From Dictyoglomaceae bacterium (GTDB lineage Bacteria > Dictyoglomota > Dictyoglomia > Dictyoglomales > Dictyoglomaceae): 9,325 nucleotides of DNA. The notes beneath the pieces are model-generated. The model saw only the letters and a program-made list of their open reading frames with translations, ran no database searches and had not been told where the DNA came from. Shown here piece by piece: positions 1 through 7,465 of this stretch. The stretch covers positions 1 through 9,325 of the forward strand of contig JAOADF010000157.1 in NCBI GenBank assembly GCA_026417425.1, in the 5' to 3' direction. Numbering within the stretch: the stretch's first letter is position 1; each line of letters starts with the position of its first letter. The position numbers were made by a program, and so were the translations under genes.

Positions 1-412
1 GAGCTCTGATAAAGACTGCTTCAAAAGGTTCATCTCCTAATATTGGAATAGATAGATATGTTATAAAGCTTTCCCTTTGACGCCCATAAGCATTACGAGA
101 AACTGTAATATCCAAGATATTTAGAGAATTTTGATCAGGATAATTTTCAATTCCTTTTGCAAGAATTATCAAACCAGCACAAGTAGAAAGAATAGGAAGA
201 CCTTCTTCAATTTTCTCTTTAAGATAATCAAAAACTTCCATGGTTTTTAATATATGCATAAAAGTAGTGCTCTCGCCCCCTGGCATTATCAAACCATCTA
301 TAGTATCTAAATCCTTTGTCTTCTTTACCAATCTATTTTCTATTCCTAAATTTTCTAAAATACTTTTATGTTCTTCCACTGAACCTTGAAGAGCTAAAAT
401 TCCAATTCTCAT
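1..412 (-). CDS. pdxT: PdxT, glutaminase subunit of PLP synthase (partial, C-terminus off the left edge)
   Basis: This is the class I glutamine amidotransferase subunit of the DXP-independent pyridoxal 5'-phosphate synthase. It hydrolyses glutamine and passes ammonia to PdxS in the cytoplasm. The reverse strand from the ATG at 412 reads [15 protein letters not shown], typical of the family start. Then come the PGGEST motif (residues 44-49), the nucleophile Cys78 in STCAG (76-80), and SRNAYGRQ near 105-112. About 137 of the usual roughly 190-200 residues are present. The catalytic His/Glu pair near the C-terminus lies beyond the window edge. The start codon is 5 nt after the pdxS stop. The only purine-rich stretch upstream is a weak AGGGG inside the last pdxS codons, so translational coupling to pdxS is likely. 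Identification is by motif recognition and the pdxS-pdxT pairing. Confidence 0.95.
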   Translation of the reverse strand, partial: MRIGILALQGSVEEHKSILENLGIENRLVKKTKDLDTIDGLIMPGGESTTFMHILKTMEVFDYLKEKIEEGLPILSTCAGLIILAKGIENYPDQNSLNILDITVSRNAYGRQRESFITYLSIPILGDEPFEAVFIRA

Positions 413-417
413 AACTC

Positions 418-1305
418 TTACCAACCCCTAATTTGTAATAATTCTTTTTCTGAAAGTTGTCTAACATCAATTCCAGGCATAGGTTCTCCTAAATCTTCTG
501 ATATTTCTGCAAGAACTTCAGGATCATTATAATAAGTTACAGCTAAAACTATTGCTTTTGCTCTTTTTCTCGGATCTTTAGATTTGAATATTCCAGAACC
601 TACAAAGACCCCATCGGCACCTAAATGCATCATCAACGCAGCATCTGCAGGAGTTGCAATACCTCCAGCTGCAAAATTTACCACAGGAAGTCTTCCTAAT
701 TTTTTAGTTTCCATTATAACTTCTAAAGGTGCTCCCAATTCCTTTGCTTTAGTAACTAACTCTTCATCAGGAAGAAGGGCTAAAACTCTTATTTCATCCA
801 TAATTTGTCTCATATGTCTTACCGCTTCAACCACATTTCCCGTTCCTGCCTCTCCTTTTGTTCTGATCATTGCAGCACCCTCTGCAATCCTTCTTAAAGC
901 TTCTCCTAAATCTCTTGCCCCACAAACAAAGGGAACTTTAAATAAATGTTTATTAATATGATACTTTTCATCAGCAGGAGTGAGAACTTCACTTTCATCT
1001 ATAAAATCAATCCCAAGGGCTTCTAAAATCTGAGCTTCTACAAAATGACCAATTCTTACCTTTGCCATTACTGGAATACTAACTGCGGACATTATCTCCT
1101 TTATCTTCTTAGGATCCGCCATACGAGCTACTCCCCCTTGGGCTCTTATATCCGCAGGAACCCTTTCCAAAGCCATAACAGCAACTGCACCAGCAGATTC
1201 AGCAATCTCTGCTTGTTCAGCATTAGTAACATCCATTATTACTCCACCCTTTAACATCTGGGCAAGACCTCTTTTTACCTTTTCATTTCCAATTATTACT
1301 TCCAT
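418..1305 (-). CDS. pdxS: PdxS, PLP synthase lyase subunit
   Basis: This is the synthase subunit of the glutamine-dependent PLP synthase. It condenses ribose 5-phosphate, glyceraldehyde 3-phosphate and PdxT-derived ammonia into pyridoxal 5'-phosphate, on a (beta/alpha)8 barrel that in this family assembles as a dodecamer decorated with PdxT. The 295-residue length is normal. Family landmarks are [13 protein letters not shown] (20-32, with Asp25), the imine-forming lysine Lys82 in VMAKVRIGH, the second lysine Lys150 in [10 protein letters not shown], and the phosphate-binding [12 protein letters not shown] and [14 protein letters not shown] stretches. The lysines correspond to Lys81 and Lys149 of the B. 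subtilis enzyme. The ATG at 1305 has a strong Shine-Dalgarno AAGGAGGT at 1319-1312. pdxT follows after 5 nt, so the two form an operon. pdxS is one of the most conserved proteins here, and the call is secure. Confidence 0.98.
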   Translation of the reverse strand: MEVIIGNEKVKRGLAQMLKGGVIMDVTNAEQAEIAESAGAVAVMALERVPADIRAQGGVARMADPKKIKEIMSAVSIPVMAKVRIGHFVEAQILEALGIDFIDESEVLTPADEKYHINKHLFKVPFVCGARDLGEALRRIAEGAAMIRTKGEAGTGNVVEAVRHMRQIMDEIRVLALLPDEELVTKAKELGAPLEVIMETKKLGRLPVVNFAAGGIATPADAALMMHLGADGVFVGSGIFKSKDPRKRAKAIVLAVTYYNDPEVLAEISEDLGEPMPGIDVRQLSEKELLQIRGW

Positions 1306-1311
1306 AACTCA

Positions 1312-1319
1312 ACCTCCTT
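1312..1319 (-). promoter_or_regulatory. Strong Shine-Dalgarno of pdxS
   Basis: On the minus strand AAGGAGGT lies 6 nt before the pdxS ATG, a near-perfect anti-16S match. It stands out because uvrC, the FGGY kinase and the ABC ATPase have no comparable site. Confidence 0.85.
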
Positions 1320-1335
1320 TCAAATTAAATTATAC

Positions 1336-1366
1336 ATCATATACTCCTTTTGATTAATTTTGTCAA
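1336..1366 (-). promoter_or_regulatory. Putative sigma-70-type promoter of pdxST
   Basis: On the minus strand a perfect -35 TTGACA lies at 1366-1361. Two candidate -10 elements follow: TATATG at 1343-1338 after 17 nt, or TATGAT at 1341-1336 after 19 nt. It lies in the 71-bp gap between uvrC and pdxS, so pdxST can be transcribed apart from uvrC. Read-through from uvrC is also possible, since no terminator is visible between them. Confidence 0.5.
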
Positions 1367-1376
1367 AAATTATTTT

Positions 1377-3167
1377 TTAATGTTGATCATGAAAATATTG
1401 ATAAATCCTTTCTCCTAAAGTTTTAGGAATTCCATTTATATTTAAAAACTCTTCTTTTGGTGCTTTTTTCATCTCATCTATGGAATGAAATTTTTCTATT
1501 AAAATTCTCCATCTTTTTTCTCCTAAACCTTGAATTTTTAAAGATTTACTTTCTAAAATCTTTTTTGTTCTCAACTTCCTATGATAAGTCAAAGCAAATC
1601 TATGAGCTTCATCTCTAATTCTTTGTAATATATGAAGAGCAGGTGAGTCCTTACTCAATTTAATTGGCTCCTTTTTATGGGGAATATAAATTTCCTCTTC
1701 TTTCTTAGCTAATGCTATTAAAAGTTTTGGTTTTATATTTAATCTTTCAAATACCTCTAAAACTGCACTAAGCTGTCCTTTTCCTCCATCTATTAAAATA
1801 ATATCAGAAATTTCATCCTCGATATCTCCGAGTCTTCTCTCCATTATTTCTTGAAGCATCAAATAATCATTAGGTTCTTCCTTACTAAGTTTAATTTTAT
1901 ATCTTCTATATCTTTCTTTATATGGTAAACCTTTATAAAAAATCACTCGAGAACCTACCGCCTCTTTTCCTTGAATATTTGATATGTCATAGCCTTCAAT
2001 CCACAAGGGAATATTTTCCAAGTTAAATAATCTTTGAAGTTCTAATAGCTCATTCCAAATTTTATCCTTTTTAACTTCAAGGATGTTCAAATCCTTTAAT
2101 GCCATTTCCAATAGATCCTTCTCTTCTTCTATTGGCTCTCTTAAAATAACATTACTTCCTTTCCTTTTTGATAGAAATTTCTCTATTTCATTCTTCTCTT
2201 CTCCTAAATCTAAGGGAATAATTACAGCATTAGGTATCTCCCTTTGAGTATAATATTGAGTTAAAAAACCTGATAATATTTCTTTCTTATCATATGCTAA
2301 AGGTACTTTTAAAGTATTTATTCTTTTTTCTATTAATTTACCTTCCCTTATCAAATAAACAAGAACCTTAGCAGATTCTTCATCAATGTAAATTTGAACA
2401 ATATCTTTATCTTCTTTATTTATGGAAATAATTTTTTGTTTTTCCCAAAGATTTTGAAGATATTTTATTTGATCCCTATATTTTATTGCTTTCTCAAATT
2501 CTAAATTTGAAACTGCAAAGTTCATTTTCTCTGTCAAATTTTCTATCAATCTTTGATATTTACCTTCTAAAAACAAAAGAACCTCATCAACAATTTTTCT
2601 ATATTCATCTTGGGAAATATATTCCTGACAAGGAGCATAACATCTTTTTAAATCATAATATATACAGGGTCTCTTAGGTGCTCTTTTTGGTAGATCCCAA
2701 GAACAACTCCTAAGATTAAATATTTTCTTTATTAAAGAGATAGTTTCTCTAACTGTACTTGACTGAGGAAAAGGACCAAAATATCTTGCAGAATCATCTT
2801 CAATTCTCCTTGCCATTATTAATCGAGGAAAAGGTTCATTTAATGTCAATTTTAATAAGGGATATTGTTTATCATCTCTTAATTGAATATTATATATTGG
2901 TCTGTGTTTTTTTATAAGAATAGACTCTAATATAAATGCTTCAGTTTCGGAATCTGTTATCATATAATCTAAATCCTTAGCTCTTTTGATAAGAAGTAAA
3001 CTCTTAGGAGTGTTTTCTTTAAAATAAGTAAGAACCCTTTTTCTTAAAGATTTTGATTTTCCAACATAAATAATTCTCTCTTGTGCATCCTTAAAGATAT
3101 ACACTCCAGGTGCATCAGGAAATAAACTTGCTTTTTCATATAAATTATTTAAAAAATCTTCCTTCAT
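1377..3167 (-). CDS. uvrC: UvrC, excinuclease ABC subunit C
   Basis: UvrC is the nuclease of nucleotide excision repair. It is recruited by UvrB on damaged DNA and cuts on both sides of the lesion. Using the ATG at 3167 (596 residues), the order is: N-terminal GIY-YIG nuclease (PGVYIF 20-25, IYVGKSKSLRKR about 33-44); a four-cysteine cluster Cys155, Cys168, Cys176, Cys180; a UVR domain at about 206-241 that contacts UvrB; an RNase H-like nuclease with Asp394 (EGYDISN), Asp460 (LIDGGKGQL) and His522 (DEAHRF); and tandem helix-hairpin-helix motifs at about 545-590. Length is typical. The frame stays open to an ATG at 3212, adding MRLTLYILIYKILVK. I prefer 3167 because family members begin about 10-20 residues before PGVY and the extension does not look conserved. 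There is no Shine-Dalgarno at 3167; a promoter just upstream suggests a nearly leaderless mRNA. Confidence 0.96.
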   Translation of the reverse strand: MKEDFLNNLYEKASLFPDAPGVYIFKDAQERIIYVGKSKSLRKRVLTYFKENTPKSLLLIKRAKDLDYMITDSETEAFILESILIKKHRPIYNIQLRDDKQYPLLKLTLNEPFPRLIMARRIEDDSARYFGPFPQSSTVRETISLIKKIFNLRSCSWDLPKRAPKRPCIYYDLKRCYAPCQEYISQDEYRKIVDEVLLFLEGKYQRLIENLTEKMNFAVSNLEFEKAIKYRDQIKYLQNLWEKQKIISINKEDKDIVQIYIDEESAKVLVYLIREGKLIEKRINTLKVPLAYDKKEILSGFLTQYYTQREIPNAVIIPLDLGEEKNEIEKFLSKRKGSNVILREPIEEEKDLLEMALKDLNILEVKKDKIWNELLELQRLFNLENIPLWIEGYDISNIQGKEAVGSRVIFYKGLPYKERYRRYKIKLSKEEPNDYLMLQEIMERRLGDIEDEISDIILIDGGKGQLSAVLEVFERLNIKPKLLIALAKKEEEIYIPHKKEPIKLSKDSPALHILQRIRDEAHRFALTYHRKLRTKKILESKSLKIQGLGEKRWRILIEKFHSIDEMKKAPKEEFLNINGIPKTLGERIYQYFHDQH

Positions 3168-3177
3168 TTTAACTAAG

Positions 3178-3206
3178 ATTTTATATATCAGGATGTATAA
3201 AGTCAA
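3178..3206 (-). promoter_or_regulatory. Putative uvrC promoter, proximal
   Basis: On the minus strand TTGACT (3206-3201), a 17-nt spacer and TAAAAT (3183-3178) match consensus at 5/6 and 5/6. Only 10 nt separate the -10 from the preferred uvrC ATG at 3167, so the predicted leader is about 3-4 nt. The promoter lies inside the alternative N-terminal extension, so if it is used the upstream ATG at 3212 would not be on the transcript. AT-rich DNA produces such matches by chance. Confidence 0.45.
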
Positions 3207-3225
3207 TCTCATCTTTATACTTCTT

Positions 3226-3254
3226 ATTTTATCCGTAAATTCTTGTTTTGTAAA
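3226..3254 (-). promoter_or_regulatory. Putative uvrC promoter, distal
   Basis: On the minus strand TTTACA (3254-3249), a 17-nt spacer and TAAAAT (3231-3226) form a second candidate with about the same match quality as the proximal one. It would give a message reaching the upstream ATG at 3212 with a leader of only about 6 nt. It may be an alternative or tandem promoter, or chance in AT-rich DNA. Confidence 0.3.
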
Positions 3255-3256
3255 TT

Positions 3257-3284
3257 TTTAAACAATTTTATTTTATTGTATAAT
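3257..3284 (+). promoter_or_regulatory. Putative promoter of the FGGY kinase gene
   Basis: A perfect -10 TATAAT at 3279-3284 lies 7 nt before the ATG at 3292. A weak -35 TTTAAA (3257-3262) lies 16 nt upstream of it. A start site about 7 nt after the -10 falls at or next to the ATG, implying a leaderless mRNA, and no Shine-Dalgarno is present. It diverges from the uvrC promoters within the same spacer. Confidence 0.45.
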
Positions 3285-3291
3285 ATTTATC

Positions 3292-4701
3292 ATGTATATT
3301 TTGACCATAGACTTAGGAACAACAAATCTTAAAGTTTTCCTTTGGAATAAAGAAGGAAAAATCATTTTCAGAAAGATTTTTCCAACTCCTTTTAATGAGG
3401 ATTATTCTATTTCACCATTTATACTTAAAAATTATTTAGAAGCTATTTTTGATAGCTTAGAAAAGAAAAGGAAAAAACTCATAGGAATAGTTATCTCTGG
3501 AATGGGAGAAGCAGGACTTTTAATTGATTCTAAAGGAAATCCTTTAACCAATATATTTTCATGGTTGGATTCTCGAGGAGAGAAGGAGATAAAGATTTTA
3601 GAGAACATAGGTAAAGATAAAATATTTGAAATAACAGGATTAAAAATATCTTCAAAATACTCTTTGGCAAAAATTCTATGGGTTAGAGAAAATTTAAAAG
3701 ATGTTTGGAAAAAGAGATATAAATGGTTAAATGCAGTTGATTATTTAAATTACCTTTTAACAGGAAAGATTCTTACAGATTATACCCTTGCTAATAGAAT
3801 GCTTTTATTTGATATTAAAAAAAGAAATTGGTCTTTAGAAATTCTTAATTTATGTAATTTAGATCTTTCAATTCTTCCTGAGATCCAACCTGCTGGAAGA
3901 ATAATTGGTGAAATATTGCCTTATTGGAAAGAAAAATATTCCCTTCCAGATACTCCTGTAATATTAGGGGGACATGATCATCCTATAGGAAGTCTTTCTT
4001 TCTCTCTCTCTGATAAAATTCTTTTAGATTCATGGGGAACAGCGGAAGCTCTATTTTTATCTACATTTTTTCCTTTATTAAATAAAGAGCTTGGAAAAAA
4101 AGGGTTTTCGATAGGATACATTTTTGAGGAAAAGTATTATCTTATTGCAGGAATACATTATTCTGGGGGTATAAAAAATTGGATTAAAAAAAATTTAAAA
4201 TGGAACATTCCTAAGAATTTTGATAAACCTACAAATATATTTTTCTTTCCCTATATTCTAGGAAGAAATATTCCTTCACCTAATCCTAATGTAAAAGGAA
4301 TGTTCTATGGAATTGATATAAATACTAAGATTTCAGATTTTAAAAAAGCTATTTGGGAAGGTATATTTTATGAAACAAAAATCATTATTGAAGAATTAAA
4401 GTCTTTAGGCTTTCCCATAGAAAAGATAATTGTTTTTGGAGGAATGACAAGATATAAAAATTTACTAGAATTAAAAAGGGATATTTTAAATATTCCCTTG
4501 TTAATTTCAAAGGAAAGAGAGATAACAAGCAAAGGTTCTGCCTATTTAGTAGTAAAAAATTTATTACCTAAAGAAATCTATAATAATTTTACAAATAACG
4601 AATTCAACGAATTGCATCCTTCTTCGAAATCCAAATTATATCAAGAAAAATTTCAAACATATAAAGAATTAACAAGTAAGATTTTTCAAGTAAATTTCTA
4701 A
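3292..4701 (+). CDS. FGGY-family carbohydrate kinase, substrate unassigned
   Basis: This is an ATP-dependent sugar or polyol kinase of the FGGY family (glycerol, xylulose, gluconate, fuculose and ribulose kinases). Its 469 residues are close to the usual 480-520. The N-terminal domain opens with the phosphate loop TIDLGTTNLKVFLW (5-18, Asp7). GIVISGMGEAG (65-75) and WLDSRG (91-96) fall in the substrate region. The probable catalytic base is Asp229 in LGGHDHPIGS, followed by the second-domain loop DSWGTAEAL (246-254). FGGMTRYKNLLELKRDILN (382-400) is the adenosine-binding end of the fold. The motifs suit a xylulokinase- or gluconokinase-like enzyme but do not settle the substrate. No sugar transporter, isomerase or regulator is adjacent, so context does not help. 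The ATG follows a -10 element directly, with no Shine-Dalgarno. The stop lies 5 bp from the convergent tRNA-Ser gene. Confidence 0.88.
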   Translation: MYILTIDLGTTNLKVFLWNKEGKIIFRKIFPTPFNEDYSISPFILKNYLEAIFDSLEKKRKKLIGIVISGMGEAGLLIDSKGNPLTNIFSWLDSRGEKEIKILENIGKDKIFEITGLKISSKYSLAKILWVRENLKDVWKKRYKWLNAVDYLNYLLTGKILTDYTLANRMLLFDIKKRNWSLEILNLCNLDLSILPEIQPAGRIIGEILPYWKEKYSLPDTPVILGGHDHPIGSLSFSLSDKILLDSWGTAEALFLSTFFPLLNKELGKKGFSIGYIFEEKYYLIAGIHYSGGIKNWIKKNLKWNIPKNFDKPTNIFFFPYILGRNIPSPNPNVKGMFYGIDINTKISDFKKAIWEGIFYETKIIIEELKSLGFPIEKIIVFGGMTRYKNLLELKRDILNIPLLISKEREITSKGSAYLVVKNLLPKEIYNNFTNNEFNELHPSSKSKLYQEKFQTYKELTSKIFQVNF

Positions 4702-4706
4702 AAAAT

Positions 4707-4801
<95 letters not shown>

Positions 4802-4812
4802 TTTCGAAAAAG

Positions 4813-4841
4813 ATTATATCATCATAGAAAATAGTTGGCAA
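4813..4841 (-). promoter_or_regulatory. Putative promoter of tRNA-Ser
   Basis: On the minus strand TTGCCA (4841-4836), a 17-nt spacer and a perfect TATAAT (4818-4813) lie 11 nt before the mature tRNA 5' end at 4801. The spacing leaves a precursor leader of only a few nucleotides. Its -35 overlaps that of the opposing ABC promoter. Confidence 0.6.
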
Positions 4842-4864
4842 CAATTTTATATACATGATATACT
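4835..4864 (+). promoter_or_regulatory. Putative promoter of the ABC exporter operon
   Basis: TTGGCA (4835-4840), an 18-nt spacer and TATACT (4859-4864) form a good match (5/6 each). The -10 ends 8 nt before the ATG at 4873, so the leader would be 0-2 nt. It lies downstream of the alternative ATG at 4855, which argues for the 4873 start. Confidence 0.5.
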
Positions 4865-4872
4865 TTAAGGTT

Positions 4873-5838
4873 ATGCTGGCAATTGAAACTATCAATCTAA
4901 GTAGAGTTTTTATAAACAAGAAAACAAAAAAAAGAGTAGAAGCTCTGAAAAATATTTCATTACAAATTCAAAGCGGACAAATATTTGGTCTTTTAGGAAG
5001 GAATGGTGCTGGTAAAACTACTTTAATAAGAATTCTTACTACTCTTTTACTTCCCACATCAGGTTCTGCTTATGTTTTAGGTTATAATGTGGAAAATGAA
5101 TATTATAAAATAAGACCATATATAAATCTTGTATCTGGTGGAGAAAATCCGGGATATGGAATATTAAATGTAAAAGAAAATTTATTTTTCTTCTCTCAAC
5201 TATATGGGGTTCCAAGAAAATTAGCAAAGGAGAAAATTGAAAAATATATTAAGGAATTTGGTTTAGAGGATAGAGCATATCACTTGGTAAACACTCTTTC
5301 TACAGGAGAAAAACAGAGAATGCAGTTAATTAGAGGATTATTGAATGATCCAGAAATTCTTTTTTTAGATGAACCAACGGTAGGATTAGATGTGGAATCT
5401 GCAAGATTTATAAGACAATTTATAAAAAAATGGGTGGAAGAAACAGGAAAAACTGTTATTCTTACAACTCACTATTTAGCAGAAGCTGAAGAATTATGTA
5501 ATCTCATTGCTATTATAGATTTGGGAAAAATAATGGCTTTAGATACTCCTTCTGGATTGAAAGCTATGGGAAGTAATGAAATACTATATGAAATTGAGAC
5601 AACACCATTTCCTTTAGAATCTTTAAGAACTATAAAAGGGGTCTCTATTATTCAAGATAAATATTTAGATGGAAAAATCTCTTTCAAAATTTCCTTAGAG
5701 AAGGAAAGCTTAATAAGCAATATTATTAATAAAATCTCTGAATATAACTCGAATATAATTTATCTTAGGAAAAAAGAAATATCTTTAGAAGATGCCTTCA
5801 TAAATATAGTTGGAAGACCAATTGAGGATGAATCGTAA
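4873..5838 (+). CDS. ABC-2-type exporter, ATP-binding subunit
   Basis: This is the cytoplasmic ATPase of an ABC exporter, most like the DrrA/multidrug and CcmA-type group that pairs with ABC-2 permeases. From the ATG at 4873 it has 321 residues: Walker A GRNGAGKT (42-49), signature LSTGEKQRM (142-150), Walker B ILFLDEP (162-168), D-loop GLD (171-173) and the H-loop His200 in TTHYLAEAEE. After about residue 225 a C-terminal extension of about 95 residues follows, as is usual in DrrA-like proteins. Where many relatives have a Q-loop glutamine this one reads VSGGENPG, and the signature has T-G-E instead of G-G-Q; both are common variants in this group. An in-frame ATG at 4855 would add MIYFKV, but it lies upstream of the probable -10. 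The next gene overlaps the end, so the genes are co-translated. Cargo is unknown. Confidence 0.93.
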   Translation: MLAIETINLSRVFINKKTKKRVEALKNISLQIQSGQIFGLLGRNGAGKTTLIRILTTLLLPTSGSAYVLGYNVENEYYKIRPYINLVSGGENPGYGILNVKENLFFFSQLYGVPRKLAKEKIEKYIKEFGLEDRAYHLVNTLSTGEKQRMQLIRGLLNDPEILFLDEPTVGLDVESARFIRQFIKKWVEETGKTVILTTHYLAEAEELCNLIAIIDLGKIMALDTPSGLKAMGSNEILYEIETTPFPLESLRTIKGVSIIQDKYLDGKISFKISLEKESLISNIINKISEYNSNIIYLRKKEISLEDAFINIVGRPIEDES

Positions 5839-6649
5839 AAATCTAATTCTTAATATCAGAGCATGCCTTGGAAGAGCTCAGGTAAGATTTATTGGGTTGA
5901 AAAGAGATCTTTTCTGGATTCCTTTTGATGTATTATTGCCCCTTTTAGGAGTTTCCACATTTATATTTATATACAAAGCCTTAAAAATGCCTCCTATCAC
6001 TTACTCCTTTGTGATTTTAGGAGGTTCCATGATAGCTTATTGGTTAAATATTTTATGGTCTATGGCTTCCCAGTTATACTGGGAGAGGATGACGGGAAAT
6101 CTTCCATTATTCTTTATTGCACCATGCTCCATAAATAGCATTCTTATAGGAATGGCTATTGGTGGAATATATGCTACCTCTATTAGAGCTTTATCAATTA
6201 TCCTTTTGGGAATAATTTTTTTTAATGTTCCTATACACTGGCAAGGACTTCCCCAGGCAATTTTAGCTTTCTTACTCACTCTTATATCTCTATATGGAAT
6301 GGGTATGATGTTAAGTAGCATATTTCTTTTATCAGGAAGAGAGGCATGGCATCTTTCTAATTTACTTCAAGAGCCCATTTATCTTTTTTCAGGATTTTTC
6401 TTTCCTATAAAAACCTTAGGATTTTGGATTGCATCCCTTGCTTCCTTAATTCCTGCCTCTTTAGGTTTAGATTCCCTTCGCCAAAGTTTAATTCCGGAGA
6501 GTAAACCTTTTGCCTTTTTATCCCTTGAAATTGAATTAATAATTTTGAGTATTTTATCTTTGATTTATATGTCCTTATCTTTTATTTTATTAAAAAAGAT
6601 TGAAAGAATTGCTCGAAGAGAAGGAAGATTAATAACAAGATGGCAGTAA
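5828..6649 (+). CDS. ABC-2-type transporter permease, first subunit
   Basis: This is an inner-membrane permease of the same exporter. From the ATG at 5828 it has 273 residues. A short basic N-terminus is followed by about six hydrophobic segments near 34-52, 58-78, 104-135, 143-165, 182-205 and 233-256, and it ends in a basic tail with IARREGRL. The segment LLQEPIYLFSGFFFPIKTLG (179-198) is the typical late ABC-2 region with a gap before the penultimate helix. It overlaps the end of the ATPase gene by 11 bp and the next permease by 10 bp. A TTG at 5810 would add six residues with no better ribosome site; GAGG lies directly against the ATG at 5828, so initiation probably relies on coupling. 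It resembles the second permease in layout and tail. Assignment to the ABC-2 family is by topology and context. Confidence 0.85.
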   Translation: MNRKNLILNIRACLGRAQVRFIGLKRDLFWIPFDVLLPLLGVSTFIFIYKALKMPPITYSFVILGGSMIAYWLNILWSMASQLYWERMTGNLPLFFIAPCSINSILIGMAIGGIYATSIRALSIILLGIIFFNVPIHWQGLPQAILAFLLTLISLYGMGMMLSSIFLLSGREAWHLSNLLQEPIYLFSGFFFPIKTLGFWIASLASLIPASLGLDSLRQSLIPESKPFAFLSLEIELIILSILSLIYMSLSFILLKKIERIARREGRLITRWQ

Positions 6650-7455
6650 TAAAAAGATTCTATTATTCCTTTGTCCTTGCTTGGAAAATATGGAGTAATT
6701 GGGCACAATGGTGGATTTTTTTTGGTTATTTATTAGTAAGACCTATTTTTGGAGTTGCAATTTTATATATGGTTATTTATTTTGCCCAAGGAAATAAAGC
6801 AATGGACTTCTTTTACTGGGTTTTAGCAGGAAATGCATTATTTCAAATTCTTTCTGGAACAAGCACAGGAATGGTTTGGACTATACTTGATGATAGAGAT
6901 TTTTATGAAACCTTAGTCCCTATATATATTGCTCCTGGAAGCTTTTTAGAAAAAGTTATTGGAAGATCCCTTGGAGTTGGTATTACAGGAATTTTTACTT
7001 CTTTTTTTGTTCTCTCTTTAGCTTTTATTTTTGGAGCAAACTATTTACTAAAATCCTCTTTTTTTTATTACATAATACTTTTTCTTTTCACAGGAATAGG
7101 TTTTGGATTAATTCTTGCCTCTTTTTCTTTATTTATAGGAAACGGGGCAGGTTATCTCATTGAGGGAACAATCTCTGCTCTTCAGTTAATATCTGGTATT
7201 TCCTTTGCTCCTCAGCTTTTACCTGATTTTTTACAGAAATTAGCGTTTATTAATCCCTTTTTATACCTTATTGAAGGGGGAAGGAGGTCTCTAGGTCTTC
7301 CCTCTTTTTTTATTAATGAAATTTCATCAGAAAACTTGATTTATTACAGTCTTATAACAAGTGTAATAACTATCGCAATAGGCATTTTAACTTTATTGTT
7401 ATCTGAAAAAATTGCAAGAAGAAATGGAGCCTTTACAAGAAAAATTAATTATTGA
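6640..7455 (+). CDS. ABC-2-type transporter permease, second subunit
   Basis: This is the second membrane subunit, 271 residues, with about six hydrophobic segments near 26-48, 56-78, 110-132, 140-166, 172-190 and 233-254. The C-terminal half carries SGISFAPQLLPDFLQKLAFI (185-204) followed by NPFLYLIEGGRRSLG, a characteristic ABC-2 permease block. The tail SEKIARRNGAF echoes IARREGRL of the preceding permease, which suggests the two are paralogous halves of a heterodimeric channel. The ATG lies inside the end of the previous gene (10-bp overlap); a weak AAGGAAG at 6621-6627 is about 12 nt upstream, so coupling is likely. The stop is 10 bp from the convergent PEP carboxylase stop. Substrate cannot be inferred; drug, lipid or polysaccharide export are all possible for this family. 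Confidence 0.87.
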   Translation: MAVIKRFYYSFVLAWKIWSNWAQWWIFFGYLLVRPIFGVAILYMVIYFAQGNKAMDFFYWVLAGNALFQILSGTSTGMVWTILDDRDFYETLVPIYIAPGSFLEKVIGRSLGVGITGIFTSFFVLSLAFIFGANYLLKSSFFYYIILFLFTGIGFGLILASFSLFIGNGAGYLIEGTISALQLISGISFAPQLLPDFLQKLAFINPFLYLIEGGRRSLGLPSFFINEISSENLIYYSLITSVITIAIGILTLLLSEKIARRNGAFTRKINY

Positions 7456-7465
7456 AAATTCTTAC

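Noticed and set aside
584..1254. Plus-strand reading frames opposite pdxS
   Set aside because: They are antisense shadows of a highly conserved gene, with low-complexity Ser/Thr/Pro translations and no ribosome sites.
1363..1380. A/T palindrome after the uvrC stop as a terminator
   Set aside because: The arms are only A/T and overlap the TTGACA of the pdxS promoter; no stable hairpin is expected.
5810..5827. TTG start for the first permease
   Set aside because: It adds six residues without a better ribosome site. ATG 5828 gives a normal ABC-2 N-terminus and a short overlap.
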